NCBI RefSeq assembly: GCF_020982545.1
Contig: NZ_JAJKLK010000019.1
Coordinates: 1,178,001-1,242,000, forward strand
From: Streptomyces sp. MNU76
GTDB lineage: Bacteria; Actinomycetota; Actinomycetes; Streptomycetales; Streptomycetaceae
Reading direction: 5' to 3'
Length of the DNA stretch: 64,000 nucleotides
Shown: piece after piece, positions 49,560 through 58,152 of the stretch
Layout: the number at the start of each line of letters is the position of its first letter
How positions within the stretch are numbered: position 1 is the first letter of the stretch
Program-made: the position numbers and the translations under genes
Notes under the pieces: model-generated
Told to the model about the DNA's origin: nothing
The model's input: the letters and a program-made list of their open reading frames with translations, nothing else
Databases searched by the model: none

Positions 49560-50693
49560 CTAGAACTTGTTCCTCGGGGTGATTCCCAGGCTCATGCCCG
49601 ACAGGCCCCTCTGGCGGCCGCCCAGCTTGCCCGCGATGGCGCGGAGGGCGGAGCCCGCGGGGGAGTCGGGGTCGGTCAGGACCACCGGCCTGCCGTCGTC
49701 GCCACCCTCGCGGAGGCGGACGTCGATGGGGATGGAGCCGAGGACCGGGACCGTGGCGCCGGTGGTGCGGGTGAGGCCGTCGGCGACGGTCTGGCCGCCG
49801 CCCGTGCCGAAGACGTCGACCATCTCGTCGCAGTGCGGGCAGGGCAGGCCCGACATGTTCTCGATGACGCCGACGATCTTCTGGTGGGTCTGCACGGCGA
49901 TGGAGCCGGCGCGCTCGGCGACCTCGGCCGCCGCCTGCTGCGGGGTCGTCACGACGATGATCTCGGCGTTCGGGACCAGCTGCGCCACCGAGATGGCGAT
50001 GTCGCCCGTGCCCGGCGGGAGGTCGAGGAGGAGCACGTCCAGGTCGCCCCAGTACACGTCCGCGAGGAACTGCTGGAGGGCGCGGTGGAGCATCGGGCCG
50101 CGCCAGACCACGGGGGCGTTGCCCGGGGTGAACATGCCGATCGAGATGACCTTCACGCCGTTCGCGGAAGGCGGCATGATCATGTTCTCGACCTGGGTGG
50201 GACGGCCGTCGGCGCCCAGCATGCGGGGCACGGAGTGGCCGTAGATGTCCGCGTCGACGACACCGACCTTGAGGCCGTCGGCCGCCATGGCCGCCGCCAG
50301 GTTCACCGTCACCGAGGACTTGCCGACGCCGCCCTTGCCGGAGGCGACGGCGTACACGCGCGTCAGCGAGCCCGGCTTGGCGAAGGGGACCTCGCGCTCG
50401 GCCTGGCCGCCACGCAGCGCGCCCGCCAGTTCCTTGCGCTGTTCGTCGCTCATCACATCGAGTTCGACATCGACGCGTGTGACGCCCTCGACCTGTGCGA
50501 CCGCCTCGGTCACGCGCTGGGTGATCGTGTCGCGCATGGGGCAGCCGGAGACCGTCAGGTACACGGCGACCGCGACCGCTCCGTCCGCACCGATCTCCAC
50601 CGACTTGACCATCCCGAGTTCGGTGATGGGGCGGTTGATCTCGGGGTCGTTCACCGTCGACAGTGCTTCGCGCACCGCGTCTACCGTAGCCAT
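49560..50693 (-). CDS. mrp: Mrp/ApbC iron-sulfur cluster carrier ATPase
   Basis: 377 residues from ATG 50693. N-terminal MIP18/DUF59 domain (about 1-90, with SGCPMRDT). P-loop ATPase of the MinD/ParA type follows: GKGGVGKSS (about 121-129), switch regions VVDADIYGHSVPRMLG and LLLDLPPGTGD. The C-terminal Cys pair CPHC binds the bridging cluster. It loads Fe-S clusters onto apo-proteins, for which SdhB and FdxA in this window are possible clients. No Shine-Dalgarno is visible; TACCAT seven bases upstream suggests a leaderless mRNA. Orthologous position to Rv1229c. Confidence 0.95.
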   Translation of the reverse strand: MATVDAVREALSTVNDPEINRPITELGMVKSVEIGADGAVAVAVYLTVSGCPMRDTITQRVTEAVAQVEGVTRVDVELDVMSDEQRKELAGALRGGQAEREVPFAKPGSLTRVYAVASGKGGVGKSSVTVNLAAAMAADGLKVGVVDADIYGHSVPRMLGADGRPTQVENMIMPPSANGVKVISIGMFTPGNAPVVWRGPMLHRALQQFLADVYWGDLDVLLLDLPPGTGDIAISVAQLVPNAEIIVVTTPQQAAAEVAERAGSIAVQTHQKIVGVIENMSGLPCPHCDEMVDVFGTGGGQTVADGLTRTTGATVPVLGSIPIDVRLREGGDDGRPVVLTDPDSPAGSALRAIAGKLGGRQRGLSGMSLGITPRNKF

Positions 50694-50700
50694 GAAGACG

Positions 50701-50706
50701 ATGGTA
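50701..50706 (-). promoter_or_regulatory. -10 element of a probable leaderless mrp transcript
   Basis: TACCAT on the minus strand ends seven bases before the mrp ATG; no ribosome binding site is present. Confidence 0.45.
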
Positions 50707-50736
50707 CGGCGCGGCGCGGGGCCCCTGGGAGCCCTC

Positions 50737-51441
50737 TCAGCGGTCGCCCATGTCACGTCCGCGGGGGTGTTCCGACGGGAATACCGTCCGGTTCGCGCGC
50801 AGGCCCTCCCCGTCGTGCTCGTGCAGCTCCCTGACCAGGTCGTGGAGCTCCGAGCGCAGCCAGTCGCGGGTGGCGACCTCGCCGAGGCCGATGCGCAGCG
50901 CGGCGATCTCCCTGGTCAGGTACTCGGTGTCGGCGATCGACCGCTCGTTCTGCTTGCGGTCCTGTTCGAGGTTGACGCGGTCGCGGTCGTCCTGACGGTT
51001 CTGCGCGAGCAGGATCAGCGGGGCCGCGTAGGAGGCCTGGAGGGAGAGCATCAGGGTGAGGAAGATGAAGGGGTAGTTGTCGAAGCGCAGGTCACGCGGG
51101 GCAGAGACGTTCCACACCACCCACAGGATGATGACGACCGTCATCCAGACGATGAACCGCCCGGTGCCCAGGAACCGCGCGGTCCGCTCCGACAGCCGTC
51201 CGAAGGCCTCCGGGTCCCACTCCGGCAGGAACCTGGCCCGGCGGCGCAGCGGCTGGTCGAGACGCGTACGAGGGCGCGCGGTGGCCCCGGAGGGCGTGCG
51301 CTCCCTCAGGAGAGCCCCAGAGTGCGACGTCCGCTCCCGCGCCCCCGCGCCGGAGTGCGCCCGCTCCCGCCCCGCGTGCCGCCCGTCCCGCCCTTCCCGC
51401 CCGTCATGTCCTCCGTGGCGTCCGTCCCGGTCAGGAGCCAT
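50737..51441 (-). CDS. DUF1003 membrane protein
   Basis: 234 residues from ATG 51441. The first about 60 residues are Arg/Gly/His-rich and disordered. The DUF1003 core has two helices (FIVWMTVVIILWVVWNV and FIFLTLMLSLQASYAAPLILL), the signature YPFIFLTLMLSLQASYAAPLILLAQNRQ, and a following coiled coil (DDRDRVNLEQDRKQNERS). The start overlaps the upstream MgtE-N/CBS gene by 11 bp, so the pair is translated together. Family function is not established; some members occur with cation transporters. Confidence 0.9.
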   Translation of the reverse strand: MAPDRDGRHGGHDGREGRDGRHAGRERAHSGAGARERTSHSGALLRERTPSGATARPRTRLDQPLRRRARFLPEWDPEAFGRLSERTARFLGTGRFIVWMTVVIILWVVWNVSAPRDLRFDNYPFIFLTLMLSLQASYAAPLILLAQNRQDDRDRVNLEQDRKQNERSIADTEYLTREIAALRIGLGEVATRDWLRSELHDLVRELHEHDGEGLRANRTVFPSEHPRGRDMGDR

Positions 51442-52732
51442 AGCCGGCTCCCTGCTCGTCGGCGTCGCCGTCGTCCTCGTACAGGTAGAACTCCGTTTCC
51501 CGCCAGTCCTCGGGAAGCATGTGGTCCAGTACGTCGTCGACGGTCACCGCGCCCAGCAGCGAGCCGCTCTCGTCGACCACGGGCGCCGCGACCATGTCGT
51601 ACGTCGCGAAGAACCCGGCGACGGCGCGCAGCGCGGCCTCCGGGTCCAGCGGCTGGAGATCGTCGTCGACGAGCGAGCTGACCAGGGTGTACGGCGGGTC
51701 CCGCAGCAGCCGCTGGAAGTGGACCGTGCCGAGGTACTTGCCGGTGGGGGTCTCGTCCGGGGGCCGGCACACGTACACCTGGGCGGCGAGCGCCGGGGAG
51801 AGGTCGGCGTTGCGGACCCTCGCGAGCGCGTCGGCGACGGTCGCGTCCGGGCGCAGCACGATCGGCTCCGTGGTCATCAGACCGCCGGCGGTCTTCTCCT
51901 CGTACGCCATGAGCCGCCGCACGTCCGCCGCGTCGTCCGGCTGCATCAGGGTCAGCAGCCGTTCCTGTTCGTCCTCCGGGAGCTCGGCGAGGAGGTCGGC
52001 GGCGTCGTCCGGGTCCATGGCCTCCAGGACGTCGGCCGCGCGCTCCTCCTTGAGCTTGCCGAGGATCTCGATCTGGTCGTCCTCGGGCAGCTCCTCCAGG
52101 ACGTCGGCGAGCCGGTCGTCGTCGAGGGCGGCGGCCACCTCGGCCCGGCGTTTGGGGGAGAGGTGGTGCAGGACGTTGGCCAGGTCGGCAGGGCGGAGCT
52201 GTTCGAAGGTCGCGAGGAGGTTCTCGGCGCCCTGCCCGTGCTCCTCCAGCGAGAAGCCGGTGACCGCCGACCACTCCACCGTCAGCGTCTCGCCCTTGTG
52301 CCGCCGGAAGGCTCCGCCCTTGCCCTTCCGTACGAACACCCGGTCGATCTCCCAGTCCCGGCGGGCCGGCAGTTGCTGCACCGAGATGTCGAGGACCGTC
52401 ACCTCCTCGCCGGTCTCGACGAGGGGCACTCGCCGGTCCAGCAGTTCCCCGATGACGAGGCGCTCGGTGGGGCGTTGCTCGAAGCGGCGCACGTTCAGCA
52501 CGCCGGTGGTGATGACCTGGCCCGACTCGATGCCGGTGACCCGGGTCATGGGCAGGAAGATCCGGCGCCGGGTGGACAGTTCGACCACCAGGCCGAGCAG
52601 GCGTGGGGGCTTGCGGCCCACCCGCAGGATGGCCACCAGATCCCGGACGCGGCCCACCTGGTCGCCGTTCGGGTCGAAGACGGCGACGCCGGAGAGGTGG
52701 GAGACGAAGATCCGGGGCGCCACCGCCGCCAT
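51431..52732 (-). CDS. PRC-barrel, MgtE-N and CBS domain protein without transport domain (Rv1232c-like)
   Basis: 433 residues from ATG 52732. Order: PRC-barrel-like segments (about 8-170), MgtE_N superhelix (about 185-285: ANVLHHLSPKRRAEVAAALDDDRLADVLEELPEDDQ, then repeated DDAADLLAELPEDEQ), and two CBS domains (about 288-415: MTTEPIVLRPDATVADALARVR, VVDESGSLLGAVTVDDVLDHML). These are the cytosolic magnesium-sensing parts of MgtE, but the five-helix channel is absent. It may act in trans on the DUF1003 partner; that is inference. Acidic C-terminus. Confidence 0.9.
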   Translation of the reverse strand: MAAVAPRIFVSHLSGVAVFDPNGDQVGRVRDLVAILRVGRKPPRLLGLVVELSTRRRIFLPMTRVTGIESGQVITTGVLNVRRFEQRPTERLVIGELLDRRVPLVETGEEVTVLDISVQQLPARRDWEIDRVFVRKGKGGAFRRHKGETLTVEWSAVTGFSLEEHGQGAENLLATFEQLRPADLANVLHHLSPKRRAEVAAALDDDRLADVLEELPEDDQIEILGKLKEERAADVLEAMDPDDAADLLAELPEDEQERLLTLMQPDDAADVRRLMAYEEKTAGGLMTTEPIVLRPDATVADALARVRNADLSPALAAQVYVCRPPDETPTGKYLGTVHFQRLLRDPPYTLVSSLVDDDLQPLDPEAALRAVAGFFATYDMVAAPVVDESGSLLGAVTVDDVLDHMLPEDWRETEFYLYEDDGDADEQGAGYGS

Positions 52733-52908
52733 GAGCCGCCCCTTTCCTTCCCGTCGCGAGGGGAATGTCCGCCGAGGACGGCTTCAGGCTAGCCCGTCCC
52801 GATCGGATATGCCCTGGTGAGCGGTGCGGACGGACTGGCTCCGTGGCGGGTCGGGAGCCCCGGTACTCTGCGGTACGCCTGGACTCCCCACGAAGAGGTG
52901 CATCGCCT

Positions 52909-53664
52909 GTGACTGTGATTCCCCGTACCCGAAGGGCCGCACTGGTGAGCGCCGTCTGCACCCTGGTGGTCGGGGCGCTGGGGCTCACGGGGTGCGGCGA
53001 GGACCCCAACGAGGGCACCAACGGGGTCGGCCGGCTGGAGCCGGCGAAGATCCAGAGCAAGACGAAGGCGGCGGCCACGGCGGCGGACACGGTCCGGCTG
53101 TCCGGGGCCGTGGTGAGCAACGGCAAGACCTACAAGCTGGACATGCGCCTGAAGGAGGACGGCGGCACGGGTTCGGTGACGTCGGAGGGCTCCACGTTCC
53201 GGCTGCTGAAGGTGGGCGAACACCTCTTCCTCAAGGCCGACGCGGACTTCTGGGACCACCAGGACTCCGGTGAGCACGGGGGTGAGGGGGACTCCGAGAC
53301 GGCCGCCGCGGACAAGCTGGACGGCATGTATGTGAAGGTGCCGACCGGTGACCCCGCCTACAAGCGGTTCAGCGGCTTCACCGACAAGGATGTCCTCCTC
53401 AACAGCCTGCTCACCCTGCACGGCACGCTCTCCACCGAGGGCCACCACGAGCAGTCCGGCACCCGCACCATCCGCATCACCGGCGACAAGGGCTCCGGCG
53501 GCACGCTCGACGTCTCCCTCGAAGGCACCCCCTACCCCCTCCGCCTCGTCCGCGCCGGCGACGCCGGCACCATCCTCCTCACCGACTGGGACAAGAACTT
53601 CACCCTGGAGGAGCCGGACGAAAAGTCGGTGGTCGACTACGGCAAACAACTCCCGACGTCGTAG
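52909..53664 (+). CDS. Putative lipoprotein
   Basis: 251 residues from GTG 52909, behind GAAGAGG. Signal peptide TRRAALVSAVCTLVVGALGL with lipobox LTGC (Cys about 28). The mature part resembles LolA/LppX-type beta-half-barrel lipoproteins of actinobacteria: TAADTVRLSGAVVSNGKTYKLDMRLKEDGGTGSVTSEGSTFRLLKVGEHLFLKADADFW. That would suit binding of a lipid or hydrophobic ligand; the resemblance is moderate. A His/Gly/Glu-rich loop (DSGEHGGEGDSE) lies at about 123-134. Divergent from the MgtE-N/CBS gene. Confidence 0.83.
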   Translation: MTVIPRTRRAALVSAVCTLVVGALGLTGCGEDPNEGTNGVGRLEPAKIQSKTKAAATAADTVRLSGAVVSNGKTYKLDMRLKEDGGTGSVTSEGSTFRLLKVGEHLFLKADADFWDHQDSGEHGGEGDSETAAADKLDGMYVKVPTGDPAYKRFSGFTDKDVLLNSLLTLHGTLSTEGHHEQSGTRTIRITGDKGSGGTLDVSLEGTPYPLRLVRAGDAGTILLTDWDKNFTLEEPDEKSVVDYGKQLPTS

Positions 53665-54409
53665 CGAGGGACAGGACGGCCTGTCGGGGGCATGCCGCGC
53701 GGCCTTCCGGGGCGAGCCGCGGTCTCGGCGGCGGCGGTGTTCTCGGCGGGACGGGCGGCCTCTTGTGGGGTGGGGGTGCGTTGCGGATGGGTGGTCCGGG
53801 CGGGGCGAGCCGCAGGGGTGGCCTGGGCGGGGCGAGCCGCAGGAATGAGGCGCACCGCTTGTTCGCCCGGAGCCGCCGCCAAGCGGGCCGCGCCCCTCTG
53901 AGGGGGCCCGCGCGGCCCCGCCCGTTTCTCGAAGCCTGCGGCTCGGCTCAGCGCCCAAGGGCCTGGCCTGTTTTCGAGAGGCGCCCGCAGCTAGGTCCGC
54001 GCCCAAGGGCCGCGCCGTCTTCGAGGGGTGCCTGCCGCAGCTTCGGATCCTCGCGCCCGTCCTTGAGGGGTGTGCCTGCGGCTCGAGTCAGCGCTCAAGG
54101 TCCGCGCCCGCCTCTGAGAGGTGCCCGCAGCCAAATTCCGCGCCCAAGTTCCGCCACCCGGCCCCGTAGTTCTGCCGGGCCTCTCACACGGGCCGGGCCT
54201 CTCACACCGGCCGGGCCCCTCGTTCGGCCGGACCCCTCACACGGCCAGCGCTCCGCCCCGCCGGCCCCACCCCGCCCTCAGCCCACCGGTCTCCAGCCCC
54301 ACCGGTCCCCGTTTCTGCCAGGGCCCCGATCCCGCCGCAGCGGTGATCAGACACGACGGTGGATCTCGGCGGTGCCGAGCGGGGCGCGCCCCGGGGCAGG
54401 GCGCCGGTC
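53665..54409. repeat. 745-bp non-coding region built of degenerate tandem repeats
   Basis: No frame here has gene-like codon bias. Three repeat types are seen: GGGCGGGGCGAGCCGCAGG (two to three copies, 53705-53845); an imperfect unit of about 50 bp containing GCGCCCAAGGGCC and GAGGGGTGCCCGCAGC (about four copies, 53945-54165); and a 17-18 bp unit GGGCCTCTCACACCGGCC (four copies, 54177-54246). The remainder is C/G-rich sequence without structure I can name. Confidence 0.7.
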
Positions 54410-54955
54410 TCAGCGGTCGCGTTTGCGGCGGCCGAAGAGCAGGCGTGGGACCGCCGCCGGGATCGGCTGTCGTGTGGTCGCCGGTGTGGTCACCGGTGGC
54501 TGCGCCAGGTCGCCGTCGGGCAGGGGCAGGGTCGCCCCCGTCGGCTCCAGGCGGAGCACCCGGCACTCGCGGGCCCAACGGGCCGGCATGGCCTCGCCGT
54601 CGGGGGCGTTGAGGCGTTTGCCCTTGAGTTCGGCCACGGCGGACTCCCACGCGGGAGAGTCCGGGGCCAGTTCGACGACGTCCGCCGCCCAGCTGACCAA
54701 CCGCCCGCCCTTGTCCTTGCTGCGCACGGTCACCACGGCCGACCCCCCGTCGGTCAGCCCGGGCAACGGCTGCTCACCCGGTCCGTCGCCCACCACGCAC
54801 GCCGCACCCTCGTGCCAGACGTGCCACAGTGCCCGGGACACCTCACCACCCCGGACCCAGATCAGCCCGGACTTCTTGGTGGCCTCTTCGACGAGGGCCT
54901 GTTCGAGCAGCGCGTCGGTGGTCGGCGCATCGGCGGGGAGCGAACCGGCTGTCAT
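54410..54955 (-). CDS. Conserved hypothetical protein
   Basis: 181 residues from ATG 54955. No signal peptide or membrane helix. The alternating strand pattern (SGLIWVRGGEVSRALWHVWHEGAACVVGDG, SAVVTVRSKDKGGRLVSWAADVVEL, CRVLRLEPTG) could be a split beta-barrel of the pyridoxamine-phosphate-oxidase kind, but this is a guess from pattern alone. The C-terminus is Pro/Thr-rich then basic (FGRRKRDR). It is read with and 21 bp downstream of corA's last codons' neighbour strand order: corA lies to its right on the same strand, and this gene comes after... the two are separated by 20 bp. Confidence 0.75.
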   Translation of the reverse strand: MTAGSLPADAPTTDALLEQALVEEATKKSGLIWVRGGEVSRALWHVWHEGAACVVGDGPGEQPLPGLTDGGSAVVTVRSKDKGGRLVSWAADVVELAPDSPAWESAVAELKGKRLNAPDGEAMPARWARECRVLRLEPTGATLPLPDGDLAQPPVTTPATTRQPIPAAVPRLLFGRRKRDR

Positions 54956-54975
54956 GGGGGCAGCCTAACCGTGCC

Positions 54976-56100
54976 TCACAGCCACCCGTTGCGCTTGAGC
55001 GTCCGGTGGATGCCGAGGCAGAGCGCGACCGTGACCCCGAGGACCACCGGGTAGCCGTACTTCCAGTGCGTCTCCGGCATGTAGTCGAAGTTCATGCCGT
55101 ACACGCCGCACACCATCGTCGGCACGGCGATGATCGCCGCCCAGGACGTGATCTTGCGCATGTCCTCGTTCTGCGCGACGGAGGCCTGCGCCAGGTTCGC
55201 CTGGAGGATCGAGTTGAGCAGCTCGTCGAAGCCGACGACCTGTTCCTGGACCCGGGCGAGGTGGTCGGCCACGTCACGGAAGTACTTCTGGATGTCCGGG
55301 TCGACCAGCCGCATCGGCCGCTCGCTCAGCAGCTGCATGGGCCGCACCAGCGGCAGCACCGCCCGCTTGAACTCCATGACCTCGCGCTTGAGTTGGTAGA
55401 TCCGGCCGGCGTCGGTGCCCCGGGGCGTGCCCTTGCGCCCGAGGGAGAACACCTCCGTCTCCACCTCGTCGATGTCGTCCTGCACGGCGTCCGCGACCGC
55501 CACGTACCCGTCGACGACGTGGTCGGCGATGGCGTGCAGCACGGCCGACGGGCCCTTCGCCAGCAACTCCGGGTCGTCCTGCAGCCGGTGACGCAGTGCC
55601 CTGAGCGAACCCTGCCCGCCGTGCCGCACCGTGATGAAGAAGTCCCGCCCGGTGAAGCACATGACCTCGCCGGACTCCACGACCTCGCTGGTGGCGGTGA
55701 GTTCGTCGTGCTCGACGTAGTGGATGGTCTTGAAGACGGTGAAGAGGGTGTCGTCGTACCGCTCCAGCTTCGGCCGCTGGTGCGCGTGCACCGCGTCCTC
55801 CACGGCCAGCGGGTGCAGCCCGAACTCGGCCGCGATGCCGGAGAATTCGGCCTCCGACGGCTCGTGCAGGCCGATCCAGACGAAGCCGCCGTCACGGCGG
55901 ACCTGACGGATCGCCTCGTGCGGCGTCAGGTTGCGCTCGAACGAGACGCGCGCGCCGTCGCGGTACACGGCGCAGTCCACGACGGCCGTGGCCGCCTCCG
56001 CCGGGCGCGTGGCGTCGTACACCCCGCCGTCCTTGCGCAGCGACAGCCGCGAGGGACGGGACGGGCGGACCGCGGCGCGCAGGTTGTGGATCATCGACAT
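54976..56100 (-). CDS. corA: CorA-type magnesium/cobalt transporter
   Basis: 374 residues from ATG 56100, behind AAGGAG with seven bases between; a second ATG two codons later and a longer frame to 56205 are less likely. Large N-terminal cytoplasmic funnel domain (FVWIGLHEPSEAEF, HPLAVEDAVHAHQRPKLERYDDTLF, FITVRHGG), a long stalk helix, and two C-terminal membrane helices joined by YGMNFDYMPE. The GMN motif forms the channel mouth in the pentamer. Mg2+ uptake is the usual role. It is preceded by a 535-bp gap with several hairpins. Confidence 0.94.
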   Translation of the reverse strand: MSMIHNLRAAVRPSRPSRLSLRKDGGVYDATRPAEAATAVVDCAVYRDGARVSFERNLTPHEAIRQVRRDGGFVWIGLHEPSEAEFSGIAAEFGLHPLAVEDAVHAHQRPKLERYDDTLFTVFKTIHYVEHDELTATSEVVESGEVMCFTGRDFFITVRHGGQGSLRALRHRLQDDPELLAKGPSAVLHAIADHVVDGYVAVADAVQDDIDEVETEVFSLGRKGTPRGTDAGRIYQLKREVMEFKRAVLPLVRPMQLLSERPMRLVDPDIQKYFRDVADHLARVQEQVVGFDELLNSILQANLAQASVAQNEDMRKITSWAAIIAVPTMVCGVYGMNFDYMPETHWKYGYPVVLGVTVALCLGIHRTLKRNGWL

Positions 56101-56635
56101 GAGCTGGCTCCTTCGCAACGAAAGGCCGCCGGCGACGGTTGGAACTACCCGGAATGGGGACGTTTTGACTGCGGATGTTTGGCACGTCCACAAAGCGGGG
56201 AGCACCGCACCGTCGCGGTGACAGCTTCGCTTGATTCAGATCAAGACGGGAAAGAAGTGCTCTTCCGATGCGCGACGACCGGCGAGCGGCACGAAGCGGG
56301 TGAGGCGATAGCCGACGGAGCGAGAACTACGGCTACGGCCTGAGCTACGGAACGTGAACAGCGGAAGAGCGGGTGGTACTGCCAGGTCGACTTCGGTCCA
56401 TCGCAGCCCCACCTCCTCCGGCCGGTCCCTCGTAAGGGACGTTCCATACCCCCATCCGGGGTTCCCCGTAGGGGAGTCAGTCTTCTCGGTACGGGACGCG
56501 AAGGCGTGAGAAGCCTTGAGAGCGAGGCTTCTGCGTGCTGCCCGCGTGCTGTCCCGACCGGCGGCCAAGACTAACAGTCGGCTGCAGTGTCAAGGCGCGT
56601 GTTTGCCGGTTCCTGACGAGTTCTATGCTCGGCTC
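56101..56635. other. Long divergent intergenic region with clustered hairpins
   Basis: 535 bp between corA (minus) and the SuFu gene (plus). Four compact inverted repeats cluster at 56425-56532: GTCCCT-CGTA-AGGGAC, CCCC-ATCC-GGGG, CCCC-GTA-GGGG and AGAAGCCT-N8-AGGCTTCT. In corA's sense they would sit in a 5' leader of over 400 nt. They do not match the M-box magnesium riboswitch pattern that I know. Short frames here lack homology. Confidence 0.55.
56624..56629 (+). promoter_or_regulatory. -10 element of a probable leaderless SuFu-gene transcript
   Basis: TATGCT ends six bases before ATG 56636, with no Shine-Dalgarno sequence. TTTGCC 16 bp upstream is a possible -35. Confidence 0.45.
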
Positions 56636-57220
56636 ATGGCTGATGTTCTTCCGTTGGTGGAGGCCCGTTTGCGCACCGCGCTGGGCGAACCGGACGCGCG
56701 CGCCGCGGTCACCTTCCTCGGCACGGACCGCATCGAGGTGCTCCGTTTCACCGACGGCGACATCGTCCGCTACGCCACGCTCGGCATGTCCGCCCAGCCG
56801 ATGGCCGACCCCACCGCGGTCCTCGCCGACCCCGTCAAGGGCCCCCGCGCCGAACTCGTCCTGTCCGTGCGGCGTGGCGTCGCCGACACCGACAAGGTGC
56901 TGCGCCCGCTCGCCGTACTCGCCGCGTCTCCGCAGGTGGAGGGCGTGATCGTGGCCCCCGGCGCGTCCCTCGACGTGGGCGATCCGCTCTGGCCCGGCGC
57001 CCCCTTCACCTCCGTCCTCGTCGCCGAGTCCGGCGGCCTGGTCGAGGACCTCGAACTCGCCGCCCCCGCCGACCCCGTACGGTTCCTGCCCCTCCTGCCG
57101 ATGACCGCCAACGAGGCGGCCTGGAAGAGGGTGCACGGCGCCCAGGCCCTCCAGGAGCGCTGGCTCACCCGGGGGACCGACCTCCGCGACCCGGCGCGAA
57201 AGTCCGTCTCCCTGGACTGA
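56636..57220 (+). CDS. Suppressor-of-fused (SuFu) domain protein
   Basis: 194 residues from ATG 56636 (MADVLPLVEARLRTALGEP). The sequence fits the bacterial SuFu/PF05076 pattern: IVRYATLGMSAQPM, PRAELVLSVRRG, VLRPLAVLAASPQVEGVIVAPGASLDVGDPLW and FLPLLPMTANEAAWKRVHGAQAL. Bacterial family members often act as immunity or interaction modules; no toxin gene is adjacent here, so that role is not supported. Cytoplasmic. The mRNA is probably leaderless. Confidence 0.82.
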   Translation: MADVLPLVEARLRTALGEPDARAAVTFLGTDRIEVLRFTDGDIVRYATLGMSAQPMADPTAVLADPVKGPRAELVLSVRRGVADTDKVLRPLAVLAASPQVEGVIVAPGASLDVGDPLWPGAPFTSVLVAESGGLVEDLELAAPADPVRFLPLLPMTANEAAWKRVHGAQALQERWLTRGTDLRDPARKSVSLD

Positions 57221-57463
57221 ACGGCCGCCCGACACGACTTCCCCGTGTGACGGACGGCACGCCACACGTGACCGGAGGCCGCTCGGCAGGTGGCCGAAAA
57301 CCGCCGCTTCCCTTGGCGGTGTGGGTAGTTGATTCCGTTGTTCGGTCCGACGGGCCGGCAGGCGGCCGTGGACCGGCGTTGGTGCGCTGAACGTGTGCGG
57401 AATGTGACGCGCACACGCCGGACGGGTGATCGTCCTTGACGCGAGGAAGCACGGGGAGGACCG

Positions 57464-58114
57464 TTGGGCCCTATGAGGGGCGAACCCAGTTGCCCGAAGT
57501 GTGGTGGCCGGGTCAGGGCTCCCGGCCTCTTTGCCGACTCCTGGCAGTGCGCCGCGCACGGGACGGTGCACCCGCTGCAGCCCGTGATCCCGCCCAGCGT
57601 CGAGGCCCTCAGTGTCGTGGTGCACCGTGCCGAGGTGCCCGTCTGGATGCCTTGGCCGCTGCCCGTGGGCTGGCTCTTCACGGGGGCCGCCTTCGCCGGG
57701 GACGACCGCAGCGGCGGACGCGCCACCGCCGTGGCCTGCTCCGGTCCCGGGCCGCTCGGCGGTGTGGGGGAGCTCGTCCTCATCGCGGAGGAGCTCGGCG
57801 TCGGCCTCGGTGCGCGGTACGCGGGCATCGACGGTCCCGATCCCGGCCCGTATCTGAGCGTCGAGAAGCCACCCCAGGCGAAGGTGCTGGCCGCCGGACG
57901 GCCGACACCGCTGTGGCACGTCACTGGCACGCCGGACGACCGCGCGGTCTTCGCGGGCGAGGCGCTCGGACTGTGGCTGTGGGCGATCGTGTGGCCCGAA
58001 CAGACCGGACTGCTGATGTACGACGAACTCGTGCTGACGGACCTGCGGGACGCGGGAGCGGAGGTGGAACTTCTCCCGTGCGGAGCCCTCTCCCCGCGCA
58101 TCCTGGAGCCGTAG
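57464..58114 (+). CDS. Zinc-ribbon protein (resembles DUF6758)
   Basis: 216 residues from TTG 57464, four bases after GGAGG; ATG 57473 (MRGEPSCPKCGG) is the alternative and is nearer the usual family start. An N-terminal zinc ribbon, CPKC at about 10-13 and CAAH at about 29-32, is followed by an alpha/beta domain with WMPWPLPVGWLFTGAAFAGDDRSGGRATAVACSGPGPLGG. Trp- and Pro-rich. The family name is from memory. Function unknown; a nucleic-acid or regulatory role is possible because of the ribbon. Confidence 0.78.
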   Translation: MGPMRGEPSCPKCGGRVRAPGLFADSWQCAAHGTVHPLQPVIPPSVEALSVVVHRAEVPVWMPWPLPVGWLFTGAAFAGDDRSGGRATAVACSGPGPLGGVGELVLIAEELGVGLGARYAGIDGPDPGPYLSVEKPPQAKVLAAGRPTPLWHVTGTPDDRAVFAGEALGLWLWAIVWPEQTGLLMYDELVLTDLRDAGAEVELLPCGALSPRILEP

Positions 58115-58152
58115 GGGCGCCTGATGATCAGAGGGGCAGGGCAGAAGAGTCA

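Noticed and set aside
56101..56560. M-box magnesium riboswitch before corA
   Set aside because: I looked for the conserved GGTGAGGCTCC and GACGCCAATGGGT blocks and found neither.
56236..56568. 110-codon minus-strand frame upstream of corA
   Set aside because: No family resemblance and no ribosome site; it covers the hairpin cluster, which better suits untranslated leader RNA.
56636..57220. SuFu gene as immunity protein of a toxin system
   Set aside because: No polymorphic toxin, secretion or DNase/RNase toxin gene is adjacent; neighbours are ordinary core genes.
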